This document shows positions 57,475 to 64,000 of a DNA stretch of 64,000 bases, in pieces. Location: NCBI RefSeq assembly GCF_004795835.1, contig NZ_CP039249.1, forward strand, positions 3,881,001-3,945,000. Reading direction: 5' to 3'. Within the stretch, counting starts at the first letter, position 1. Each line of letters begins with the position of its first letter. Source of the DNA: Sphingomonas sp. PAMC26645 (GTDB lineage: Bacteria; Pseudomonadota; Alphaproteobacteria; Sphingomonadales; Sphingomonadaceae). The notes beneath the pieces are model-generated. The model did not search any database, was not told where the DNA came from, and saw only the letters and a program-made list of their open reading frames with translations. A program made the translations under genes and the position numbers.

Positions 57475-57499
57475 TTATATTGCACCACGGGAGCCTAAC

Positions 57500-57721
57500 A
57501 TGTCCGACCCAGACCGTATCGTCGCGATCGGACTTCTCACGCAACGCGACGTGTTTGCGTTGGGTCACGATCTGTCGCGCGTCTATCCGATCGACGATGC
57601 CCCCTGCTTCGGCGCATTGCTCGGCGCGATCGACGACGCCGACCGCGCGTTTCACCGCGAACACGATGCCCGCCAATCGCTTGCGGATCAGCAGATCAAG
57701 GTTGCAACACAAGCACGCTAG
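57500..57721 (+). CDS. Small conserved-looking protein, function unknown
   Basis: A 73-residue soluble, acidic, helix-prone protein with no membrane segment. GGGAG stands 6 bp before the ATG, codon use matches the neighbours, and the next gene begins 37 bp later on the same strand. No family is recognised. The palindrome upstream suggests regulated expression. Confidence 0.65.
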   Translation: MSDPDRIVAIGLLTQRDVFALGHDLSRVYPIDDAPCFGALLGAIDDADRAFHREHDARQSLADQQIKVATQAR

Positions 57722-57758
57722 CAGCGTTCGAGACCCGCTGCCCTAGCGGAGATTGATC

Positions 57759-58157
57759 ATGACGCATTTACCGACGGAATTGCTGCTGCTGGGCTGGTCG
57801 ACAGTCCTGCTGTTCGCGTACGTCATGATCCAGGGCCAGACCGCGACGCGCGACCGCGGGCTCGACTGGAACGCGGGCCCCCGCGACGGCGAGCAGAAGC
57901 CGCTTGGCGAAATGGCCGGCCGCGCCGAACGTGCGCTCAAGAATTTCCAGGAAACCTACCCGGTCTTCGTCGCGCTCGCGCTCGGGCTGGCGGTCACCGA
58001 TCGCACCGGCGGACTGGGTGCGATCGGCGCCTGGCTCTGGTTCGGTGCGCGGATCGCCTACATCCCGCTCTATCTGTTCGGCATCAAATATGTCCGCAGC
58101 CTGTGTTGGACGGTGTCGATCCTCGGCCTGCTGCTGATGCTGATCCGCTTCCTCTAA
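57759..58157 (+). CDS. MAPEG family membrane protein
   Basis: A 132-residue protein with four hydrophobic segments. NFQETYPVFVALAL and GAWLWFGARIAYIPLYLFG match the bacterial MAPEG (eicosanoid/glutathione metabolism) fold. Activity is unknown; many bacterial members are not shown to use glutathione. ATG at 57759 has GGAG upstream and is preferred over a TTG two codons earlier. It converges on mmsB with a 3 bp gap. Confidence 0.88.
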   Translation: MTHLPTELLLLGWSTVLLFAYVMIQGQTATRDRGLDWNAGPRDGEQKPLGEMAGRAERALKNFQETYPVFVALALGLAVTDRTGGLGAIGAWLWFGARIAYIPLYLFGIKYVRSLCWTVSILGLLLMLIRFL

Positions 58158-58160
58158 GAC

Positions 58161-59036
58161 CTAACCGCGCAGCGTGCGGATGATCGCCGAGAAGTCGAGC
58201 CCGCCCTGCCCGGCCTCGGCAAACGCCTCGTAACGCTCGGCAGCCTTCGCACCCATCGGCGTATCCGCGCCGGTGTCCTTCGCCGCCGCCATCGCAAGCC
58301 GCAAGTCCTTGAGCATCAGCGCCGCCGCAAAGCCGCCCTGATAGTCATGATCGGCCGGCGTATCGGGACCGATGCCGGGGAGCGGCGCGTACGTCGTCAT
58401 CGACCAGCTCTGCCCCGACGCCACGCTCGCTATGTCGTAAAACGCCTGCGCATCGAGCCCGAGCTTCTCCGCCAGCACGAACGCCTCGCAGGTCGCGATC
58501 ATCGTCGCGCCGAGGATCATGTTGTTGCAGATCTTCGCCGCCTGTCCCGCACCGTTCGCGCCGGCGTGGATGACCGCCTTGCCCATGTCGGCAAGGATCG
58601 CCTGCGCCCGGTCGAACGCCTCCGCCGAGCCACCGACCATGAAGGTGAGCGTCCCCGCATTCGCCGCGCCGATCCCGCCCGAGACGGGCGCGTCAACCGC
58701 GACGAGTCCCTTGGCCTGCGCGGCGGCGACGACCTGCTTGGCGGTGGCGACGTCGATCGTCGAGCAGTCGATCAGAATCGCGGAGGGCGATGCGACGGCG
58801 AACAGCGCGTCATAGACCTCCGCGACATGCTTGCCGGCGGGGAGCATCGTCACGATTGCCTCGGCACCGTTCGCGGCTTCGGCAGCCGATGCAACCGGCA
58901 GGCAGCCCGCGGCCTTCGCCTTGTCCAGCGCGTCGACGCTCAGATCGAACGCGCGAACGTCGTGGCCCTTCTTGGCGAGGTTCGCCGCCATCCCGCCGCC
59001 CATGTTGCCGAGCCCGATGAAACCGATCCGTGCCAT
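58161..59036 (-). CDS. mmsB: 3-hydroxyisobutyrate dehydrogenase
   Basis: A 291-residue NAD-dependent dehydrogenase converting 3-hydroxyisobutyrate to methylmalonate semialdehyde in valine degradation. ARIGFIGLGNMGGGMAANL (2-20) is the cofactor motif. DAPVSGGIGAANAGTLTFMV is the substrate signature, and the catalytic lysine lies in GQAAKICNNM. ATG at 59036 has AGGAGAGAAC upstream. Last gene of the valine operon; its spacer to the enoyl-CoA hydratase is repeat DNA. Confidence 0.93.
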   Translation of the reverse strand: MARIGFIGLGNMGGGMAANLAKKGHDVRAFDLSVDALDKAKAAGCLPVASAAEAANGAEAIVTMLPAGKHVAEVYDALFAVASPSAILIDCSTIDVATAKQVVAAAQAKGLVAVDAPVSGGIGAANAGTLTFMVGGSAEAFDRAQAILADMGKAVIHAGANGAGQAAKICNNMILGATMIATCEAFVLAEKLGLDAQAFYDIASVASGQSWSMTTYAPLPGIGPDTPADHDYQGGFAAALMLKDLRLAMAAAKDTGADTPMGAKAAERYEAFAEAGQGGLDFSAIIRTLRG

Positions 59037-59056
59037 GTTCTCTCTCCTAATCTTGC

Positions 59057-59160
59057 TCCCCTCCCGTTCACGGGAGGGGCTGGGGGGGGGCAGTGCCGCA
59101 CACGTTGCGTCGGCAATCGAGGCACGCCCCTCCCCTGACCCCTCCCGCAAGCGGGAGGGG
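59057..59160. repeat. Repeat family E, copy 2 (inside the valine operon)
   Basis: About 104 bp: hairpin CCCCTCCCGTTCACGGGAGG, a linker with GGGGCTGGGGGGGG, and a closing hairpin CCCCTCCCGCAAGCGGGAGG. The closing hairpin resembles bases 38-66 in the yraN start. Confidence 0.85.
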
Positions 59161-59168
59161 AATCCGGT

Positions 59169-59945
59169 TCATTTCCCCGTCCAGGTCCCGGCGCGCTTCT
59201 CGACGAACGCGGCCATGCCCTCGCTCTGGTCCTCAGTCCCGAACAGCCCGTGGAACAGCCGCCGTTCGAACTGCACGCCCATCGCGAGCCCCGTCTCGAA
59301 CGCCGCGTCGACCATTTCCTTGTTCGCCAGCACCGCCAGCGGCGCCATCGCCGCGATCGTGGCCGCCGTCTTTACCGCTTCCTCGACCAGATCCGCGGCG
59401 GGGATGATCCGCGAGACGAGGCCTGAGCGCTCCGCTTCCTCGGCATCCATCATCCGCCCGGTCAGGCACATCTCCATCGCCTTGGCCTTGCCGACCGCGC
59501 GCGTAAGCCGCTGCGATCCACCCATGCCCGGCGACACGGCGAGCTTGATCTCGGGCTGGCCGAACTTGGCGGTATCCGCCGCGAGGATGAAGTCGCACAT
59601 CATCGCCAGCTCGCACCCGCCGCCAAGCGCATAGCCTGCCACCGCCGCGATGATCGGCTTGCGCGTCCGCGTGAAATGCTCCCAGCCGGCAAAGAAGTTG
59701 CTCGCGTACATCTCCGCGAAGCCCTGCGACTGCATCTCCTTGATGTCCGCCCCCGCCGCGAACGCCTTGGCCGACCCGGTCAGCACCGCGCAGCCCTGCG
59801 ACGCATCCGCATCGAACGCGGCGAACGCGGCGATCAGGTCGGCCAGCACCTGCGAATTGAGCGCATTCAGCGCCTGCGGCCGGTTCAACGTGACGAGCGT
59901 GACGCCGCCACGCTGTTCGACCAGTATCGTTTCATATTCGGCCAT
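59169..59945 (-). CDS. Enoyl-CoA hydratase
   Basis: A 258-residue crotonase-fold enzyme, probably hydrating methacrylyl-CoA in valine degradation. The oxyanion region [12 protein letters not shown] carries catalytic E112, and the second catalytic E132 is in [16 protein letters not shown], so both acids of true hydratases are present. ATG at 59945 with GGAG upstream is preferred over an in-frame codon 12 bp earlier. Confidence 0.92.
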   Translation of the reverse strand: MAEYETILVEQRGGVTLVTLNRPQALNALNSQVLADLIAAFAAFDADASQGCAVLTGSAKAFAAGADIKEMQSQGFAEMYASNFFAGWEHFTRTRKPIIAAVAGYALGGGCELAMMCDFILAADTAKFGQPEIKLAVSPGMGGSQRLTRAVGKAKAMEMCLTGRMMDAEEAERSGLVSRIIPAADLVEEAVKTAATIAAMAPLAVLANKEMVDAAFETGLAMGVQFERRLFHGLFGTEDQSEGMAAFVEKRAGTWTGK

Positions 59946-59964
59946 GTCGTTCTCCAATTACTAC

Positions 59965-60045
59965 GTCATCCTGGACTCGATCCAGGACCCAGAGCCACAC
60001 ATGTGGGCATCTGTAACCCTGGATCCTGACTTTCGTCAGGATGAC
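59965..60045. repeat. Repeat family D, copy 2 (inside the valine operon)
   Basis: 81 bp. The right arm (GGATCCTGACTTTCGTCAGG) is identical to copy 1. The left arm is a different self-complementary hairpin (TCCTGGACTCGATCCAGGA), so the outer dyad is weaker here. Confidence 0.85.
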
Positions 60046-60048
60046 GAG

Positions 60049-61092
60049 TCAGCCCGGCGTCCACGCCTCATGCTCCGGCAACGGCGCGAAGATCTGGTCA
60101 ATCACATGATCGGTCACATCCTCGGGCGTCGCCGGATCCCAGCGCGGCGCATTGTCCTTGTCGACGATCACCGCCCGCACGCCTTCGATGAAATCATGCC
60201 GCTGCACGACCTGCGCGCCGACCGCATATTCCTGCCGCATCTCGTCCGCGAAACTCGCCATCGCCGCGCCTTCATGGAGCAACCGGAGCGACACCTTCAT
60301 CGTCTGCGGCGACTTGGTCTTCAACGTCGCGAGCGTCTGCGCGGCCCATTCCCCGCCATCGGCTTCGAGCGCAGCGTAGATGTCCTCCAGCACGTCGGAG
60401 GCGAACAGCCGATCGATGTCGTCCTTCCACGCGAGAATCTTCGCGTCGGGCGCCGGCACCGCCAAACCGTCGAGCACGCCCGCAATATTCTGCGGCGTCT
60501 CCGCGATCCCCGCCTTGGCCGTATCGAGAGTATCGCCCGCGAGAAAATGCGTCGCCAACCCTAGCGCGAGACACTCCGCGCCATCGAGCCGGTGCCCGGT
60601 CAGCGCGAGATACTGCCCGATCCGCCCCGGCAACCGCGACAGATACCAGCCGCCGCCGACATCCGGGAACAGCCCGATCCCCGTCTCCGGCATCGCGAAC
60701 TTGGTGTTCTCAGTCGCCACTCGAAACCGGCACGGCAGTGCAAGGCCGACGCCGCCACCCATCGTGATCCCGTCCATGAACGCGACGATCGGCTTGGCAT
60801 AGGTGAACAGCCGGTGGTTCATCCGGTACTCGGCATGAAAGAACGCCCGCGCCTCGACGCCATCGGTCGCGCCGGAAGCGGCAAGCATGCGGATATCCCC
60901 GCCAGCACAGAACCCACGCCCTTCGGCATGATCCACCACGATCGCCTCGACCGCCGCATCGCCACGCCACGCCTCCAGCGCCTCGAGCACGCCTTCGCAC
61001 ATCGCCAGAGTCAACGCGTGCAATGCCTTCGGTCGGTTCAACCGGATACGGCCGACAGGCCCTTCACTCTCGACGATCAGATCATCGGTCAC
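60049..61092 (-). CDS. 3-hydroxyisobutyryl-CoA hydrolase
   Basis: A 347-residue crotonase-superfamily thioesterase releasing 3-hydroxyisobutyrate from its CoA ester. FCAGGDIRML (61-70), MGGGVGLALPCRFRVATEN and the catalytic pair E136/D144 in PETGIGLFPDVGGGW are seen. The C-terminal VRAVIVDKDNAPRWDPATP is diagnostic for HIBCH-type proteins. The start is ATG. It is separated from the acyl-CoA dehydrogenase by a repeat-bearing spacer. Confidence 0.93.
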   Translation of the reverse strand: MTDDLIVESEGPVGRIRLNRPKALHALTLAMCEGVLEALEAWRGDAAVEAIVVDHAEGRGFCAGGDIRMLAASGATDGVEARAFFHAEYRMNHRLFTYAKPIVAFMDGITMGGGVGLALPCRFRVATENTKFAMPETGIGLFPDVGGGWYLSRLPGRIGQYLALTGHRLDGAECLALGLATHFLAGDTLDTAKAGIAETPQNIAGVLDGLAVPAPDAKILAWKDDIDRLFASDVLEDIYAALEADGGEWAAQTLATLKTKSPQTMKVSLRLLHEGAAMASFADEMRQEYAVGAQVVQRHDFIEGVRAVIVDKDNAPRWDPATPEDVTDHVIDQIFAPLPEHEAWTPG

Positions 61093-61114
61093 GCTTTCAC
61101 CTCCAAAGCACCAT

Positions 61115-61179
61115 CTCCGCGCCTCCGCGTCTCCGCGTGCAAAAATTCTTGATTCACGCGGAGACGCGGAGCCGCGGAG
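61115..61179. repeat. Repeat F: perfect-arm dyad inside the valine operon
   Basis: The left arm CTCCGCGTCTCCGCGT and right arm ACGCGGAGACGCGGAG are exact complements around an AT-rich 17-base loop, extended outward by CTCCGCGC / CCGCGGAG. Only one copy was found in this window. Confidence 0.8.
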
Positions 61180-61207
61180 CAGAAGGAATTAGCAAAGCTG
61201 CGCGGAC

Positions 61208-62353
61208 TCACTGCCGCGTCAGTTCGCGACCGACGATCATCCGCATGACCTGGTTCGTCCCCTCAAGGATCGAATGCACGCGCAGGTCGCGCCAGAAGCG
61301 CTCGATCGGATAGTCCTGCAGATACCCGTAGCCGCCATGCAGCTGCAACGCACGGTCGACCACCGACGAGCCGGTATCCGTCGCCAGCCGCTTCGCCATA
61401 GCCGCGAACTTGGTCTTGTCGGACGCGTTCGCCGTCACCTTCGCCGCCGCCATATACAGCAGCGCACGCGCCGCCTCCAGTTCGGTCGCCATGTCGGCCA
61501 GCATGAACTGCGTGTTCTGGAAATCGGCGATAGCCTTCCCGAACTGTTTCCGGTCCTTGGTATAGGCGATCGCCTCATCGAGACACCGCTGCGCCCCACC
61601 GAGCGAACACGCACCGATGTTCAGCCGCCCGCCGTCGAGCCCCATCATCGCGATCCGAAAGCCCTCGCCCTCCCCGCCGACCATGTTCGCCCCCGGCACG
61701 CGGACGCCATCGAAGATTACCTGCCGCGTCGGCTGAGAATGCCAGCCAAGCTTCTTCTCGTTCGCCCCGAACGACACGCCCGGCATGTCCTTCTCGATCA
61801 CCAGACACGAGATGCCCTTCGGCCCGTCCTCACCGGTGCGGACCATCGTCACATACACCTCGTTCTCGCCCGCACCCGAGATGAACTGCTTCGAGCCCGT
61901 CACGATCCAGTCGTCACCGTCGCGCACCGCGCGCGTCTTCAACGCCGCCGCATCGGAGCCCGAACCCGGTTCAGTCAGGCAATAGCTTGCAAGCCGGTCC
62001 ATCGTCACCAGGTCGGGAAGATACTTGTCCTTCACCCCCTGCGACCCGAACCGATCGATCATCCACGCCGCCATGTTATGAATGCTGATGAACGCCGACG
62101 TCGAGGGACATCCATACGACATCGCCTCCATGATCAGCGCCGCTTCGAGCCGCCCGAGCGCGATCCCACCGCTCTCCTCGCTGACATAAATCGCCGCGAA
62201 GCCGAGTTCCGCCGCCGCCTTGATCGTCTCACGCGGGAAGATGTGCTTCTCATCCCACTCGGCCGCATGCGGCGTGATCCGGTCGGCGGTAAAGCGGCGC
62301 GCCAGGTCCTGGATTTCGCGCTGGTCGTCGGTGAGGTCGAACTGGTTGGTCAC
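61208..62353 (-). CDS. Isobutyryl-CoA dehydrogenase-like acyl-CoA dehydrogenase
   Basis: A 381-residue FAD enzyme. ASYCLTEPGSGSDAAALKT, GSKQFISGAGENEVYV and LQLHGGYGYLQDYPIER are family signatures. The catalytic glutamate is about E364 in SILEGTNQVMRMI. Operon context with HIBCH, mmsB and mmsA points to isobutyryl-CoA. The GTG start at 62353 overlaps the VOC gene stop as GTGA; upstream in-frame sequence belongs to that gene in another frame. Confidence 0.92.
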   Translation of the reverse strand: MTNQFDLTDDQREIQDLARRFTADRITPHAAEWDEKHIFPRETIKAAAELGFAAIYVSEESGGIALGRLEAALIMEAMSYGCPSTSAFISIHNMAAWMIDRFGSQGVKDKYLPDLVTMDRLASYCLTEPGSGSDAAALKTRAVRDGDDWIVTGSKQFISGAGENEVYVTMVRTGEDGPKGISCLVIEKDMPGVSFGANEKKLGWHSQPTRQVIFDGVRVPGANMVGGEGEGFRIAMMGLDGGRLNIGACSLGGAQRCLDEAIAYTKDRKQFGKAIADFQNTQFMLADMATELEAARALLYMAAAKVTANASDKTKFAAMAKRLATDTGSSVVDRALQLHGGYGYLQDYPIERFWRDLRVHSILEGTNQVMRMIVGRELTRQ

Positions 62354-62769
62354 GAGGAAGCTCCATTGGCTTTTGCGTCTGCGGTCAATCCGACCAGATC
62401 CCATTGGTTGCCGTAGAGGTCGGCGAACACGACGACCCATCCATAGGGCTCGTCGCGCGGCGCCTCGACGAAATCAACGCCGTTGGCTTTCAGCGCCGCG
62501 TAAGATGCCCAGAAATCGTCGGTGTTCAGGAAATAGGAAACACGCCCGCCACCGGCCTTGCCGACCGCCGCGATCTGCTCATCGCCAACCGCCTTGGCGA
62601 GCAACAGCGCCGAACCACCACCTGGAACTGCGACACGCACCCAACGCTTGCCGCCGCCCAGATCGCTATCCTCGACCATCACGAAACCCAGCGTACCGAC
62701 GAAATACGCAATCGCTTCGTCATAGTCGCGAACGACGAGGGCGACGGTTGCCAGGCGCACCCTAATCAC
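62350..62769 (-). CDS. VOC family (glyoxalase-like) protein
   Basis: A 139-residue vicinal-oxygen-chelate protein with the paired beta-alpha-beta-beta-beta fold (LATVALVVRDYDEAIAYFV at 6-24 and VVVFADLYGNQWDLVGL at the end). Likely metal ligands are only partly recognisable, so activity is unknown. The GTG start overlaps the mmsA stop and its own stop overlaps the next start, both as GTGA. Tight coupling implies a role connected with branched-chain acyl-CoA or aldehyde metabolism. Confidence 0.85.
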   Translation of the reverse strand: MIRVRLATVALVVRDYDEAIAYFVGTLGFVMVEDSDLGGGKRWVRVAVPGGGSALLLAKAVGDEQIAAVGKAGGGRVSYFLNTDDFWASYAALKANGVDFVEAPRDEPYGWVVVFADLYGNQWDLVGLTADAKANGASS

Positions 62770-64000
62770 CCCATCGTCGGAATAACGAACGCGTCGTTAT
62801 TGCGCGCAGGCCCACCATCCTCGGCCATCGCCGGCAGTGCAGACCCGTCCGGCCAACGCTGCGTGATCGTCTTGACCTTGGTCCAGAACTTCACGCCCTC
62901 CATGCCGTGCTGGTTCGTGTCTCCGAACGCCGAGCGCTTCCAGCCGCCGAACGTATGGTACGCGACCGGCACCGGGATCGGCACGTTGATGCCCACCATC
63001 CCGACGTTCACCCGCGCCGCGAACTCGCGTGCAGCGTGGCCGTTGCGCGTGAAGATCGCGACGCCGTTGCCGTATTGATGCTCGCTCGGCAGCCGCACCG
63101 CCTCCTCGAAATCGGCGGCGCGGACGATCTGGAGCACCGGCCCGAAGATTTCCTCCTTGTACGCCGACATCTCCGTCGTCACGTGATCGAACAGCGAAGG
63201 CCCGATGAAGAAGCCCTTTTCATGCCCCTGCAACGCAAACCCGCGCCCATCGACCACCAGTTCCGCGCCCTCGTCGACGCCGGTCTGGATCCAGTTCTCG
63301 ATCCGGGTGCGATGCGCCGCGTTCACCACCGGCCCGTAATGCGCGTCGTTGTCGGTCGACACGCCCACCCGCAAAGCCGCGATCGCCGGGATCAGCTTTT
63401 CGCGCAGCGCGATCGCGGTCTTCTCGCCGACCGGGACCACCACCGGCAGCGCCATGCAGCGCTCGCCGGCGCTCCCGAACGCCGCGCCCGACAGGTCGGC
63501 GACGACCTGGTCGAGGTCCGCGTCGGGCATGACGATGCCGTGGTTCTTCGCGCCGCCCATCGCCTGGACGCGCTTGCCCGCCTCGACGCCGCGACGGTAC
63601 ACGTAATGCGCGATGTCGGACGATCCGACGAAGCTAACCGCCGAGATCGCCGGATGATCGAGGATCGCGTCGACCATTTCCTTGTCGCCGTGGACGACCT
63701 GGAAGATGCCCTCGGGCAGCCCCGCCTCGACGAACAATTCACCGAGCCGCACCGGCACCGACGGATCGCGCTCACTGGGCTTGAGGATGAACGCATTACC
63801 CGTGGCGATCGCCACGCCCGACATCCACAGCGGGATCATGGCCGGGAAGTTGAACGGCGTGATGCCCGCACCGATGCCCAGCGGCTGGCGCATCGAATAC
63901 ACGTCGATCCCGGGCCCGGCGCCCTGCGTATATTCGCCCTTTAGGATGTGCGGAATGCCGCAGCAGAACTCGATAACCTCGAGCCCGCGCTGGATATCGC
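62766..64000 (-). CDS. mmsA: Methylmalonate-semialdehyde dehydrogenase (CoA-acylating), partial at window edge
   Basis: The visible 411 residues are the C-terminal part; the frame stays open to the end of the window, so the start lies outside. The protein oxidises methylmalonate semialdehyde to propionyl-CoA. Just inside the edge, EYTQGAGPGIDVYSMRQPLG is diagnostic for MmsA. GITPFNFPAMIPLW and the catalytic cysteine in GSAGERCMALPV follow. The internal ATG at 63902 is not the start because the conserved region continues upstream of it. First visible gene of the valine operon. Confidence 0.95.
   Translation of the reverse strand, partial: DIQRGLEVIEFCCGIPHILKGEYTQGAGPGIDVYSMRQPLGIGAGITPFNFPAMIPLWMSGVAIATGNAFILKPSERDPSVPVRLGELFVEAGLPEGIFQVVHGDKEMVDAILDHPAISAVSFVGSSDIAHYVYRRGVEAGKRVQAMGGAKNHGIVMPDADLDQVVADLSGAAFGSAGERCMALPVVVPVGEKTAIALREKLIPAIAALRVGVSTDNDAHYGPVVNAAHRTRIENWIQTGVDEGAELVVDGRGFALQGHEKGFFIGPSLFDHVTTEMSAYKEEIFGPVLQIVRAADFEEAVRLPSEHQYGNGVAIFTRNGHAAREFAARVNVGMVGINVPIPVPVAYHTFGGWKRSAFGDTNQHGMEGVKFWTKVKTITQRWPDGSALPAMAEDGGPARNNDAFVIPTMG

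Overview
The window is GC-rich, gene-dense chromosomal DNA of an alphaproteobacterium, most likely a sphingomonad (Sphingomonas or a close relative). This rests on gene content: three TonB-dependent receptors, the CpdR / N-formylglutamate amidohydrolase pair, PhaR, an 84-residue ATP synthase epsilon subunit, an atpHAGDC operon without F0 genes beside it, and De Ley-Doudoroff galactose genes. No phage, insertion sequence, CRISPR array or plasmid feature was found. About 48 protein genes, one tRNA, one riboswitch and two good terminators, plus one probable one, are supported.

Layout. 1-8 kb: yraN, gshB, a DedA membrane protein, xerC, a GAF-PAS-GGDEF diguanylate cyclase, priA and a membrane acyltransferase. 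8-13 kb: the F1 operon atpH-A-G-D-C on the minus strand. 13-23 kb: dienelactone hydrolase, SDR, ada, a membrane-anchored trypsin-like protease, a lone cpaF, and an aspartyl protease/GT39 pair. 22.6-25.7 kb: a polyhydroxyalkanoate (PHA) locus with phaR divergent from a PHA-synthase-like hydrolase, then a thiolase. 25.8-29.1 kb: a very large TonB receptor with a strong terminator. 29-37.5 kb: alr, then the vitamin B12 uptake operon btuB-btuF-btuC-btuD behind a cobalamin riboswitch, then another TonB receptor. 37.5-43.2 kb: stress and housekeeping enzymes, including an unusual in-frame join of an epoxide-hydrolase-like module to a secreted beta-propeller protein, followed by a catalase-like protein. 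43.3-48 kb: tRNA-Val, cpdR, N-formylglutamate amidohydrolase and a divergent Mfd-type helicase. 48-51.4 kb: galactose catabolism (gal, a GntR regulator, dgoK, dgoA). 51.5-54.5 kb: biotin genes bioF-bioD-bioA. 54.5-58.2 kb: a PHB-depolymerase-like esterase, a MATE exporter and two small genes. 58-64 kb: a valine degradation operon, mmsA (cut by the window end)-VOC-acd-hibch-ech-mmsB.

Connections. Valine breakdown yields propionyl-CoA, whose usual onward route needs B12, so the riboswitch-controlled btu operon and the valine operon may be metabolically linked. PhaR, the synthase-like hydrolase, the thiolase and the depolymerase-like esterase form a dispersed storage-polymer set. A sequence matching the reported PhaR operator (CTGC-N3-GCAG) lies just upstream of the esterase.

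The most striking non-coding feature is a set of at least five families of 80-105 bp dyad-symmetric intergenic repeats. They sit between genes and also inside the spacers of the atp, btu and valine operons. One family appears to have supplied the proline-rich N-terminus of YraN. No clearly new defence or mobile system is visible. The best candidates for something undescribed are the hydrolase/propeller/catalase cluster, the repeat families and the divergent Mfd.
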